Assembly (NCBI GenBank): GCA_946894095.1
Contig: OX335660.1
Span: 4,345,001 to 4,409,000 of the forward strand
Direction of reading: 5' to 3'
DNA length: 64,000 nt
Source of the DNA: Incurvaria masculella
Taxonomy: Eukaryota > Arthropoda > Insecta > Lepidoptera > Incurvariidae
Positions 22,877-33,365 of the stretch are shown here, piece after piece. Under the pieces are notes generated by a model. It ran no database searches and had not been told where the DNA came from. It saw only the letters and a program-made list of their open reading frames with translations. The first letter of the stretch is position 1. Each line of letters begins with the position of its first letter. The translations under genes were made by a program, and so were the position numbers.

Positions 22877-23015
22877 GATGTCCACCAGAAGCAGCCGAGC
22901 ACCATCGGAGGCAAGCCGTGTGGGCACGGGGATCCAAGTGTCCAGCCGAAGGTGTCAAATGCAGGTCATGTAATCAATTAAACAATCTTGCTAAATATTG
23001 TTTCAAAAACTAAGT

Positions 23016-23739
23016 CAGTCATGTCAGCACACTCGACTCTCAGTGTCTTTTTACAAAATTGTGTCGAGTCAAGTTAACTGTGTTAATTTAAAAAAAAACA
23101 TGTTCATGTGAAACATTTAGGAACCTAGTCTATCAAATGTTTTGGAAAACATCATTAAAAAAGTTGGGAGTGGCAACACTCTTGACATACTTGACGTATG
23201 TCAAGACTGTCACTGAGAGTTCCGGTCGCCATTCCTGTCTATCATCCAAGGAAACGACACGGCTCGAGATCTCTCCTATATTAGTCAATACCATCCAGTC
23301 TATATCTAATCAATATTACGTCTACTTAACGGTGTATACTACGTATAACGTAACAGGTATAAGCTAAATAGCTATAGCACTTCTGCCAATATTCTATAAT
23401 TATTAGAACTGGTGAGCCGAAGGAAAGAGGCCAGATGGCATGACTGTAATACCATCGGACAAAGGCAGGTTCTGTACATCTATAAATTCCAAGTGTAGCA
23501 TAAGACATATGGCAGTATACTTATCGATGCATCGAAACAGCAACAAAGAGTATGCAACCCGAGTTGTGTTATCGGCGACGCCTGAACATGACTAATTGTC
23601 ACAACTGTTTAGCTTGTCTTAGCTGAAGTGACCATGCTACAGCAGTGTGTACTGAAGTGACATGGTCCAGCTAATGTGAACTTTTAGTTTTTTCATTTGT
23701 CTGAAAATAAAAAAAATAAGTACTTATCTATTAATCCAG
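23016..23739. other. Spacer with a short hairpin
   Basis: No gene found. A perfect 10-bp hairpin (CTTGACATAC, loop TTGAC, GTATGTCAAG) lies at 23181-23205. Confidence 0.45.
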
Positions 23740-23920
23740 ATGAGAGCTCCAGGTGGACGGGACCTAGTTTGGAGAAGACCCGGCGAACGATTTCCTCCCA
23801 CAACTACATACTCATCAAACCCTGAGCTACCGAGGTGGCTCTATTATGGTTTGGGGATGGATATGCCAGGATGGTCGTGCGAAGCTGGCCATCGTCAACG
23901 GTCGTCTGAACGTGTCACGT
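23740..23920 (+). pseudogene. Tc1/mariner transposase fragment
   Basis: The frame beginning DLVWRRPGERFPPTTTY (from about 23760), continued in another frame by RGGSIMVWGWICQDGRAKLA (about 23830-23890), matches the region of Tc1-type transposases between the first two catalytic Asp residues and the GGGSIMVWG box. Only about 60 residues remain, with one frameshift. No inverted ends found. Confidence 0.75.
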
Positions 23921-24589
23921 TGTGTGATTGCTTCATTCACAAAAATCAAACTAGAATGAAATCTCATAGTAGTTTTGTGTTACTATGATGTGAATCGGAC
24001 CACATAACCAGAGAAAACGCCATTTATTTGCACGTCTCAGTAAATTCATAGCGTCTCGCCACTTCCCATACATTCTAGAAGGAGACGACACTAAACCAAC
24101 ACACAGCTAGGCGCGCGTTACAGGATAGAGCCAGTGCAAGTCACGGTCGTCACTGCACGTCCTACCTTTGAGGAACAATGGTGTGAAGTATACATAACCT
24201 CCATGGCAGTGCTCACCTCGCGCAGAAGTGCGCTGATATAAATACCTTCAACGAATACTAACCTAGGTAAGCACTAAATATTGCATTTATCACTCCATAT
24301 TGTAAATTCATGACATTGTCATTTTTGTCCATCGAACTTAATCGATCGACCACGCGGCAATCTGTCGTGATATCTGCCTTCAGCACCCATCAGTAACCCT
24401 TTATAACCACTTGCCTAGATCTCCCATACGTATTTCCACAAAATATACACATTTGTTTGACACAACATGCCGGCCATGTCCTAACACAATCGTTCAAACA
24501 GCAGGAGAACCATGCTTGCAAGCATGCGAAGGATCATCGGCCCGGCTAAGACTCCAATAATCAACGAGAGGCACTAGACAAGTAAGTAA
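23921..24589. other. Spacer with a perfect palindrome
   Basis: No gene seen. CATGCTTGCAAGCATG at 24511-24526 is a perfect 16-bp palindrome. Confidence 0.4.
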
Positions 24590-25255
24590 ACCAAATTTTA
24601 TAATATATCTCGTTCGAAGATCGTCCATCAACCATGGAAAACATTCCCTCGTCTGCTCGCCGACTAAGTATGGATTTTTTCCCTTTCCAGCTTCAGGTAC
24701 CGCGCCGGAGCACCATCACGGCAGCGACGAGCGCCTTCTTCTTTTTCTCTCTCAGTTCTTCTTTTCTCACTTTTCTTTTCTCATCTCTTCTTCATTTCCA
24801 TATCCCCCTTTTACTGATTGAAGAGATCCTTATATACAAAAACATACAATGTGACTGCTAGTCACTTTTACACTCACCTACTGTGAGTCACCTTCACCGA
24901 CACACATCGACACACATATGAGAAGAAACACAGTCAGCAGCACACCTCTCAGCCGGCAGACTGGAGGACACCTATCACATCCTAGAAGCTAAGTACCCAG
25001 ATCCCACCTAGTAGGGAACGGCTCGATTAGGTAGATGTGTGCCCAGAACCTCCAGAAAGCTGGCAATCAATAAGTGTCGATCAATACTTTTATAAATTCT
25101 AAGACCATGTAATTCTATATCCTTTATTTTGTACATAGTACACACTATGTTATAATAAATATCCCATGTAAGCACATCACTTCTTTAATTTCCGACCTTC
25201 ATATTGTCAATGCATACCACCATCACGTGTAACCCTACGACCCTGAGCATATAAC
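24590..25255 (-). repeat. Probable BEL/Pao LTR, minus strand
   Basis: Directly beyond the end of the Pao pol relic (25256-25500) the minus strand begins TGTTATATGCTCAGG and contains an AATAAA-like signal near 25105. The inner end is set only roughly. No second LTR copy is present. Confidence 0.45.
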
Positions 25256-25500
25256 ACCCCTCATCAAATTCGCCACCCGCGACAAACAGCGACTGGTAAA
25301 TAAGGGATATCCTTATCGAATATGGCCAGCCCTTTGATATCATTCTCAGCTCGTCATTATCTTGGTAACCTAGACAATGTGGCGATAGCTCGTTTCAGAA
25401 CCAGGACCTCGGCTACTCTAGGGGTACCATCTGTACCTGGGAACAAGTTAACGATGCGTCCACGCCTCCAACTCAGTGGTGGTAGGTGGTCTTTAACAAC
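25256..25500 (-). pseudogene. BEL/Pao pol 3' end (DUF5641-like)
   Basis: The minus strand reads KDHLPPLSWRRGRIVNLFPG (about 25490-25430), then GTDGTPRVAEVLV and a broken tail ending in TLSRLP. The LPP-x-x-W-x-x-GRI-V pattern is the C-terminal segment found after integrase in BEL/Pao elements. Stops follow near 25355. The rest of pol is replaced by a GGAC repeat copy inserted at 25494. Confidence 0.7.
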
Positions 25501-25791
25501 AAGTGCGAGTCGGACTCGCACACGAAGGGTTCCGTACTATCGTAAAAAAACACGTTTTTTGTATGGGAGCCCCCTTTAATTTTAATTATTTGTTAATTTT
25601 ACCTATTTGTTGTTGTAGCGGCAAAATAAATACACACTCTGTGAAAATTTCAGCTGTCTACCTGTTACGGTTACTGAGATACAGCCCTGTGACAGACGGA
25701 CAGACGGACGGACGGACGGACGGACGGACGGACGGACAGCGGAGGCTTAGTAATAGGGTTCCGTTTTCACCCTTTGGGTACGGAACCCTAA
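25494..25791. repeat. GGAC-containing dispersed repeat, copy 1
   Basis: Contains CGAGTCGGACTCGCACACGA, GAAGGGTTCCGTAC, CAGCTGTCTACC, TGAGATACAGCCCTGTGACA, an (ACGG)n run and the end GGTACGGAACCCTAAAAA. GGGTTCCGTAC and GTACGGAACCC form terminal-like inverted segments. Copies 2 and 3 lie at 37466 and 38519. Typical of lepidopteran genomes. Confidence 0.85.
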
Positions 25792-26061
25792 AAACCATAT
25801 TATTAAATAAATTCTATAACAATATTAGCGTCCATAACGATGCACGTAGTGCAAGTATTGATTTTAAGCTTAATAATGACTTTTAAATGCTTTGCGTTTT
25901 AGAAGAGCGCAAAATCTTTCTAACGATGAAATTAAATAAAAGCCGCAAGCAAATTATGAAACAGCGATCACAGTAACGTGTACTATTATGATGGAGTGAA
26001 ATTAAAGGAATAAATAGTATTCCCAAATTAAGACGCTCATATTAAATCTTGCCTCTATATC

Positions 26062-26358
26062 GTGTCTCAGCTTTCATTCCATGCTCGGAGACTAATTAAA
26101 ACCCTAAACAAGAACCCAGCGGAGCACGGAGGGAATGCGGAGGACGCGGAGGAAAATGCTCTATTACAAAAGCTCACTGCAGTTTTGATTAATGAAATAC
26201 AGAAAAACCTAAATATTACTTCTGCAAATCCAAGTTTAGTAGAAACCCCGGAAAGTCAACGCAGCGTTAAGAAAGTGTTCGGATGCAAACGAACAAAAAA
26301 CCTTGGTTTTCCAAGAGAAAACTCACCTAAGAAAATCATCAGATGCACGGGGAACTAA
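26062..26358 (+). CDS. Hypothetical short ORF
   Basis: A 98-residue frame, hydrophilic, with an acidic N-terminal half (GGNAEDAEEN) and a basic C-terminus (FGCKRTKNLGF). No family recognised. The first codon given is TTG-like context rather than a convincing ATG start, so it could be an exon of something larger or chance. GTAATT follows the frame at 26361. Confidence 0.25.
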   Translation: MSQLSFHARRLIKTLNKNPAEHGGNAEDAEENALLQKLTAVLINEIQKNLNITSANPSLVETPESQRSVKKVFGCKRTKNLGFPRENSPKKIIRCTGN

Positions 26359-26514
26359 AGGTAATTTTTTGGAAGCCAAAAAAGGATTTTTAGAAAAATC
26401 TAAAGTACATGTATCCAGAGACGGGAAAGAGATACTGATTCACAAGCTTTTTTCAACGCGTTAAGCTTAGAGTTACGGAATGATACTTTTGAGGTTACCG
26501 CGGTCGTTAGACAT

Positions 26515-26677
26515 GTTTGAAAAATGTTACGGCTTTTCACGCGGCAGGTAGAGATATTCTCCGACGACGAGCGCACGAGCGCGGCGGATGCCTCCTTGAC
26601 AACGGGCTGAACGATTAGCTCGAAACGTCGGAGAATATCTCTACTTGCCGCGTGAAAAGCCGTAACATTTTTCAAAC
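26515..26677. repeat. Fold-back element with 52-bp arms
   Basis: GTTTGAAAAATGTTACGGCT at 26515 and its reverse complement ending at 26677 begin 52-bp arms with a single mismatch, around a 59-base loop. AGAGTTACGGAA lies on both sides (26469 and 26679), so a longer duplication may flank it. Confidence 0.85.
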
Positions 26678-27177
26678 TAGAGTTACGGAAGCTGATTTTG
26701 ACTGCTTCTACTTTTGCAAGTGGATAGAAGATAACATTTAAACTCAGCTTCATGATGAAATCAGTTTTGCACAAATACCCTTTGGACGTCGGACCGTAAG
26801 TGAAACATGGAAAGAACAATAACAGCCCGTTCCCACTAGTCGTAAGTCGCATATGACTAAAAGTCGAATGCTCTGGTCACCATACACTTTATATGGAGCT
26901 GTTCACATTGAATGAGACGCGATTTTTAGTCTAATACGACTCAAAAATCATCCGACGGGCCAGCGCCCGTTGTAAGACTAAAAATCGCGTCGAATCGTGC
27001 TCGCATAGGTGCCTGCTTGTTGCTGTTCACACTAGTCGTGCATCTAATCGACTCGAGCGCGTTGTTACCTCTCTCCCCGTCCCGCTTCCTAGATCGCTAC
27101 ACATTGTTTGCTCACTCCATTCGTGTTTTATTCGTCGTGTTGGTTGCGCGCGCGCTGTTTTTGTTTGTTGTGTGAAA

Positions 27178-29082
27178 ATGGAGAAAGAAATAAAACCCGA
27201 AGAACGAATTCCATTAGTTCACGAAAGAGCAGTCCTTTGGGATAAAACTTTAGATGACTACAAAAATAATAATCTGAAACTATTGGCCTGGCGCGAAATT
27301 TGTACCATACTAATACCTAATTTTGAAAACATGGAAGAAAAAGAAAGACAACATTTCGGTAAGTGCCAGTAAAGTTTATTAACTATTATACTACATAGTT
27401 ATGTATTTACGTTGTATTATTAATTTTTAACTCATTTATATTATGCGTATCGCGCATTAGTTTGCCAAGGCAGCGAACCAATCGGGGAAGTAAAATAGTC
27501 TGCAAAGTCCGATCGTATAACATTTGCAATCGGACCACCACGAGGATTATGTACTCTCTGTTGTTGATCTTGTTCTTGTATCGATTGTTCTAGTGCAAGT
27601 TGAATATCTTCAAAGTTTAGACCATCCCTTTCTCTTAAATAATTATGCAATACTGCACAGGCTTTCTGAATATGGATAGCGGTGTCTGGGTGGACATCCA
27701 ATGGTCGATGCAGTATTCTCCATTTATTAGCTAAAATTCCAAAAGCACACTCAACAAATCTTCTTGCACGGCATAATCGATAATTAAATATTATTTTCTT
27801 ATCATGCAAATGATTGCCTCCGAAAGGTCTCATTAAATTTGTCGTCAGGGGGAAAGCTTCATCGCCAACTAGTACATAGGGCATATCCTTTTCGATCGTT
27901 TCATGAAGAGGCCTTGGCTTTGGTATGTTTAAACTACCATCATTCAGTTTCTTCCAAAAGGTAGTCTCCTTGAATATGGAAGAATCGCATTCTTTCCGAT
28001 ATAAACCAACACTTATATAAATGAAACGGTATTCTGCATCAACAACGGCTAGTAAAACAAATGAAAAATAACCTTTGTTATTGAAATACATCGAGCCGCT
28101 TTGATTTGGTTTCACTACTCTAATATGCTTGCCGTCGACGGCTCCAATACAGTGTGGGAAGTTAGCTTTAATATCAAAACCATTTGCGATGTTTTCCCAT
28201 TTATTTTCATTGTCGGGCAACTTCATAAACTCTTCTTTTAATGTATCCCAGATAATGCAACTAATTTCTTTGATAATTTTACTAACAGTTGAAATTGTAG
28301 TGCAGGTCTTTGAAGGAACATCATGACGCACAATATCTGAAAATAATGTTGCAATATAATTTCAGGTAAATTTGTATTGACCAAGTGGACGAACTTACGG
28401 AATGTCTAGATCCGAACAAACAAAAATGATGAAAAAAAATCAGCAAAGTCGTCAAAGCCATATGTATATAAAGAGCAAATGGATTTTTTGCGTAAAGTTG
28501 CTAGACCTAATCCTCCTCAAGAGTCTGTTGCGTCGCGTATATCTCAACCAGGGACAGAAGGCAGTACTCAGTTGTCTGAGAATTCGCAACCAAGCACTTC
28601 TAAAAGACAAAAAACCATGCAACAAACCAGAGCAACAAATAATGGACTTAGATGTCAAAATGAGCGAGTTTTTAGACAGCAGGCTATCACAACAAACTGA
28701 TCCCCCAATTTTATCATTTTTTAAAGGTATCCTACCCTCTGTTACGTCTTTCGACGATGACGAAACGTTGGAGCTTCAATCAGGTGTATTATCACTGATA
28801 CAACAAATCAAAAAGAAACGTGAAAACAGACTTTATGCAAATAATTATAATTACGCGCGTGATAGCACACGGCGATCGGGGTATTCGACACAGAACTATA
28901 ATTATTTATCTACCGATGAATCCAGATATTCCTCTCAAAACCAGGCTGTTCTTACCCCACATGGTTCTGGATATGCAACACGTCAAACGTATGAGGAAAG
29001 ATCGCCTGCTGCATCTACTTGGTCGGAAAGTACTGACTTAAATTTCTCCGATTTTTTAACGCTGTTTACCTACTTAAAATAA
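27178..29082 (+). pseudogene. Harbinger-linked MADF-BESS protein gene, broken
   Basis: Accessory DNA-binding protein of the Harbinger. Exon 1 (27178-27358) encodes the MADF N-terminus (IPLVHERAVLWDKTLDDYKN). A GT-AG intron in phase leads to exon 2 from 28366 (KFVLTKWTNLRNV). An in-frame TAG lies at 28407-28409 and the frame shifts near 28650. After that the C-terminus holds a BESS-like segment (ILSFFKGILPSVTSFDDDET) and a Tyr/Ser-rich tail. In active Harbingers this protein helps bring the transposase to the nucleus and to the ends. Exon 2 lies inside the intron of the antisense transposase gene. Confidence 0.8.
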
Positions 29083-29526
29083 ACAAGTTAAAAATCACTT
29101 TTGTTTCAATTTCAATACACCTCAGAAATCACACTACAACTGCTACAATCAGACTACTATACTACAAATACAATATCAAATCTGAAAGTTGTAGTGTGAT
29201 TCTAAAAAAAAAAACACTTACCTAAGAAATATCGACAGTCTTTCTTCAGGACAAATGCAGTCTCTAAATGTCGTATTCCGATACGTGATGCTCGCAGAAA
29301 CTCTTGACAGTAGGTCGTTGAAAGTTGCTTGTGACATTCTAAAATAAATAAAGAATTTTCGTTGGTCATTTTTTAATTCATGTATTAAATTTTTATAACT
29401 TCCCAAAGTCGATGTTTCTGTTAGGATTGGGTGCATCCAGAATTTTCTTGGAATTGACTTTTTTTTTAACTTTTTTAATTTTCTTCGTAAGTAGTAGAGC
29501 ACAACAAGTTCTTCGTCGGCGTCCAT
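27441..29526 (-). pseudogene. Harbinger transposase 1, frameshifted
   Basis: DDE_Tnp_4 nuclease on the minus strand. Exon 1 is 29526-29222 (MDADEELVVLYYLRRKLKKL to CPEERLSIFLR) and exon 2 starts at 28336. The first bases of exon 2 carry a one-base shift relative to the expected RYLATG-like junction, after which the frame (from 28331) is open to 27441. Catalytic residues are visible: Asp in GAVDGKHIRV, Asp in VGDEAFPLTTNLMRPF and Glu in ECAFGILANKWR. So the core is preserved but the splice product is out of frame. Exon 2 lies inside the intron of the MADF gene. Confidence 0.85.
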
Positions 29527-29707
29527 CTCGCGAGTTCGCTACGTACCGAATGGCGCGAAACTACGACCTATACGACTCGCGACGCAGTGTGAACAGGTAC
29601 ATCAGACTTTCGACTTTTAGTCATATGCGACTTACGACTAGTGTGAACGGGCTGTAAAGGAACCGATCTGGAACAACTAAAAACCAAGAAAATGATATAA
29701 TAACAAA

Positions 29708-30160
29708 GTGTGTGTTGTTTATAGACGAAACACATTGTTTTCTGGTTGGGTACCCGATGCTTTGTTCGAAGCAGAGATTTCGGACGAAAAGCTTCCGAGT
29801 TCAGCCTTTAATATGCCAGCAGATTACTCTTTAGACGTCGGACCGTAAGTAAAACATGGAAAAAACAATAAAGGAACCGTGTTTATAGACGAAACACATT
29901 GTTTTCTGGTTGGGTCCCCGATGCTTTGTTCGAAGGAGAGATTTCGGACGAAAAGCTTCCGAGTTCAGCCTTTAATATGCCAGCAGATTACCCTTTGGAC
30001 GTTGGACCGTAAGTAAAACATGGAAAAAACAATAAAGTAACCGTGTTTACAGACGAAACACATTGTTTTCTGGTTGGGTCCCCTGATGCTTTGTTCGAAG
30101 GAGAGAATGTGGACGAAAAGCGTCCGAGTTAAGTCTTTAATTTGCCAGCAGATAATGCAA
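29708..30160. repeat. Tandem repeat, about 164-bp unit
   Basis: TTTATAGACGAAACACATTG starts units near 29719, 29883 and (as TTTACAGACGAAACACATTG) 30046. All share TTTCTGGTTGGGT and GACGAAAAGC. A partial unit (TTTGGACGTCGGACCGTAAG at 26781) lies left of Harbinger 1, showing that the transposon landed in the same array. Possible splice-like GTAAGT at each unit end; no protein recognised. Bases 30161-30384 hold nothing identified. Confidence 0.85.
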
Positions 30161-30384
30161 TTCCACAAAAGAAACTGAAGTTGGCAGACAACCGTGCAGG
30201 GATTTTTCCATTAATAAAAACCACGACTCGTGCTACCAAATTCAAGGTCAGCTCCATGTTAAAAATAACGGAACAATACGGAAAATCCGATCCAACATAG
30301 CAACACCGCAGTTTCACGCATTCTAAGCATTGCTCTAGCCAGCGAGCATAGCCATTACATAATCTCTTTCTTAAAAAGTATTTT

Positions 30385-30712
30385 TGAGTTTTTTATATAT
30401 TTTTTATGAAACTGGACATGGATGGCTAATACCGAACTGACCTAACCTAACAACACACCATATGGGATCACCTTCCTTATATTGCTCGGCTACATTGAAC
30501 TAAATGGAAAACACGGACAATTTTCATTGCCGCTTAGACCATCCTTCATTCCATGCGATGGTACCAACCCGGGCGGGAGCAGCTCGCATTCGTGACGAAA
30601 TGCACTTATCCAACTCAGAATGAGAAAGAAAGTGGTGCAAGAACGGGGCGAGGATTTGAACCTATGCCTTTGTTATGCTATGCAAGTCCTCGCGCCACTA
30701 GGCTTCAGCCGC
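30385..30712 (-). repeat. SINE with plain tRNA-like head
   Basis: On the minus strand the head holds AAGCCTAGTGGCGCGAGGAC (A-box-like) and AGGTTCAAATCCTCGCC (B box) about 50 bases apart. The body (CCCGGGTTGGTACCATCGCA, then the CGGCAATGAAAATTGTCCG segment) is nearly identical to the copy at 7340-7735, whose head instead contains 5S-like sequence. Ends in an AT-rich tail. Confidence 0.8.
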
Positions 30713-30945
30713 TTAATGAACATGAATTTGGTTAGCGCCGCCGCACACCAAAGATACATACGTGGCGCCACATTTGTGCCGACACATTTTTATCGCGATA
30801 CATTTATCGCCCCCATATATCTGCGCGCGGGCACGCACACCGGAGACACATTTGTGGCGGGGTGCAGTTTGTGGCGAGGAGGCAAGCGCGCCACACGAAA
30901 ACAAGATCGCTCGCGTTGGTTTTTTGTGGCGTGACACGAGACACA

Positions 30946-33059
30946 ATGAGAGACAATTTGGAGGTTCATATTGAGTTTATTACCGAAATTGAGAAGCATC
31001 CGCAGCTATATGATTATAGACTACATGACTATAGTAGCAGAAGGGTTACAGAAGTTATTTGGGCAAAAATTGGAGAAAAATTTGATGAAACGAGTAAGTG
31101 CCAACTTTTTTGTTCTATTTTATTATTTACCTATACTTATACAGTGTTCATTTCGTCCACCACCTTTTGGACAACGTCAGGATTCGCGATGCGACGGTGG
31201 GAGCACAAATGACTATATCATGTCATATCATCGCGCCGATTAAAATATCTTTCTCACTCTTTTCAAAGCAGAGATGCATCATTTATACATACCTAGTTTC
31301 GGCGCGACATGACACGATATAATTGTTTGTACTCCTACCGCTGGAGGACCCCTGACGCCTGTACTATACTATATAGTTATTTTGCCATGGCACAGAACCA
31401 TAAGATTTAGTGAAATATTCACATAAATAATCTCGAGATTCTATAGCATCTTCTCTTGGCCTTCCATGGTTTATTCCGGTGGGGTTCGTCGAGATATTTT
31501 CAGTGGATGGATTTAAATTAATGTTGTCATTTATTTTTATGAAATTTTGTAGAACACAAGCGGCTTTCACAATTTTTTCAGCTTTCTCGACAGTACAAGA
31601 AATTGGGCCTTCAAAAACACGAAACTTCGATACAAGCATGCCAAAGGCACATTCTACGATTTTTCTGCCCCGAGATAACCTATAATTAAATATTCGCCGA
31701 TTATTGTTTAACGATCTTTGATTGAACGGTCTCATGATATTGTTAGAAAGAGGAAATCCTTCATCTGCTGCAAAATAATAGTTAAACGATTGACCGAATT
31801 CCTCTTCTCCTGGTAAAGGCGATGGCTCAGGAATGTTCAAAGTCTTGTTGTGCAGTGCTTGACCCAGACCCGAATTTTTGAACACTCCTGAATCATTATT
31901 CCTTCCATAGTCGCCTACATCAATACTTGTGAATAATCCATCTGCATCAGCACATGCCATTAGATGAATGGAAAAATACTCTTTATAATTGAAGTACGAT
32001 GATCCAGAGTTCATTGGTTTCTTCATTCTGATATGTTTGCCGTCTATGGCACCCATGCAATGAGGTAGATTCCACTTTTGTAAAAATCGTTGTGAAATTT
32101 GTAGCCAGTCATCTTTGGTCGGTTTTGACATGTAAATCCGTTGCAAAACATGCCAAATAGCGTCACAACTTTCTTCTATTATTCTTCCAATTGTAGTTTC
32201 GCCTCTCTTAAATACATAAGACATTGCTCGAAACGAGGATCCTGTGGCCAAATATCTGAAACAAATATGAGGTTTATAATATTATACAAAATACATATAT
32301 TTATTTCCAGGCGATGAGTGCAGAAATAAGTGGAAGTCGATACGTTCAGCATACATCAGAAACTTAAATACTAAATCTAAAAGTGGTTCTGGCGCTGGGT
32401 CAAAAAAAGAATATTATTTGGGAGCATACTTACAATTTTTGAACCCATTTACTAAGAGTCGAACTCAATCGGGCAACATACCGATACCAATCCCAGAAAA
32501 TGAAACAGAAGTGGAAAATATTCAGCACGAACAACCAGCGACTCGTCCTAACGTATCTGCAGATGAGGATGAGCAAGAAATTCAATCACCCCCCGATTCA
32601 TATGCATCCCCTCCTCAATCGTTAAAATCCAACATTCCACCCTCAACAAAAATAAATCTTAAAAAACAAATAAGCGCGGCAGACAAATGCGCAATCGATT
32701 ATTTTACAATAAAAAGACAAAAAATTGAAAACAGTCAAAATCATTCACAAAAAGACCCCTGTGAACTATTTCTTTTGAGCTTGGTGCCGCATATGGCTTC
32801 GATGTCACAACAGCAGCAATTGAAGTTCCAGAGAGGGGTACTGGAGCTGATAGAAAATATTAAATACCCACAGCCTGAAGGTACCCCATTACCTATACCC
32901 TCATCGAATGCAGCTACATATTATAATGATTTTTATAAACAAATACCACCCACACCCCAACCGGAGCCGCAGCCATCGTATTCCGGGATCCAGGAACAAT
33001 ACCTACGTGTTCTCGAGCCACAATCACCATCCTCAGATATCCATCAAAATTATACATAG
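30946..33059 (+). CDS. Harbinger MADF-BESS accessory protein, two exons, intact
   Basis: Exon 1 is 30946-31093 and exon 2 is 32311-33059, joined across a GT-AG intron (A|GC) to a 298-residue frame with no stop. The MADF domain spans about residues 6-95 (FITEIEKHPQLYDYRLHDYS; crossing the junction at KFDETSDECRNKWKSIRSAY). A Pro/Gln-rich middle follows. A BESS-type motif lies near residue 200 (LLSLVPHMASMSQQQQLKFQ). In Harbingers the Myb/MADF-type protein binds DNA and helps the transposase. The whole transposase exon 2 lies antisense within its intron. Confidence 0.9.
31195..31340. repeat. Small fold-back element in the MADF intron
   Basis: CGGTGGGAGCACAAATGACT at 31195 matches, in inverted form, CGGTAGGAGTACAAACAATT read inward from 31340. 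Arms are about 42-45 bases with several mismatches and small gaps. Confidence 0.7.
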
Positions 33060-33365
33060 AGAAAACCATTGTTTTACTTACCTTATCGTAATTAATAAAC
33101 GTTCTTCAGCCGAAATACACTCTCTGTAGTTTGTGTTTTGTTTTTTTATGCATGGTTCAACTGTATCCAATAATAATTTGTATGTATTTTGAGACATTCG
33201 ATGATATGAATGGAACTTTTCATCGTCACATTTTAATTCTTGAGAAACTTTGAAATTTCCAAAGTTCTTGCAATCTTGATTGTATGGATGAACCCAGTAA
33301 CGTCTTTTTTTTCTCAATAACTGCCACATTAAAAAATCGTCGTCGTCGGACGATGATGAAGACAT
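31364..33365 (-). CDS. Harbinger transposase, two exons, intact
   Basis: Exon 1 is 33365-33082 (MSSSSSDDDDFLMWQLLRKK to SAEERLLITIR) and exon 2 is 32255-31364 (YLATGSSFRAMSYVFKRGET), giving 391 residues with no stop. The junction AG|A completes the conserved R-Y-L-A-T-G motif. The DDE nuclease domain shows Asp in MGAIDGKHIRM, Asp in AADEGFPLSNNIMRPF and Glu in ECAFGMLVSKFR. An N-terminal helical region with SYHRMSQNTYKLLL is usual for the family. It would cut and paste the element into TTA-like targets, together with the antisense MADF protein. Length matches Harbinger norms as I recall them. Confidence 0.92.

Larger units (their letters stand above)
21640..23015 (+). pseudogene. Gypsy gag relic split by a LINE
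   Basis: Two parts of one gag flank a LINE. The left part (21647-21830) reads DIRQRLLQEPDLSLDRALVI, typical of the helix before the nucleocapsid in gypsy gags. The right part (22877-23011) carries CPAEGVKCRSCNQ with a following Cys, a zinc-knuckle pattern. The LINE lies between them. Both parts are in the same orientation; exact joining cannot be verified because decay obscures the target duplication. Confidence 0.65.
26823..29654. mobile_element. Harbinger transposon 1, complete ends, decayed genes
   Basis: Inverted ends begin CAGCCCGTTCCCACTAGTCG (left) and CAGCCCGTTCACACTAGTCG (right, read inward from 29654) and agree over about 45 bases. TAA flanks both sides (26820-26822 and 29655-29657), the TWA-type 3-bp duplication of Harbinger. 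It encodes an antisense pair: a MADF-BESS gene on plus and a transposase on minus. It is inserted in a unit of the 164-bp tandem repeat that continues at 29708. Confidence 0.92.

Noticed and set aside
24634..24861. Short frame with a Phe/Leu-rich, membrane-like stretch
   Set aside because: Lies in a C/T-rich run within the probable BEL/Pao LTR; composition explains it.
25686..25738. Regular short repeats resembling a CRISPR-like array
   Set aside because: It is an (ACGG)n microsatellite inside a dispersed repeat present three times; there are no spacers and the genome is eukaryotic.
30648..30712. A functional tRNA gene
   Set aside because: A and B boxes are present but no cloverleaf or acceptor stem could be formed, and a SINE body follows.
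30713..30946. Cys/His/Arg-rich frames at the left end of Harbinger 2
   Set aside because: They arise from repeated CACATTTGTGGCG motifs of the transposon end.
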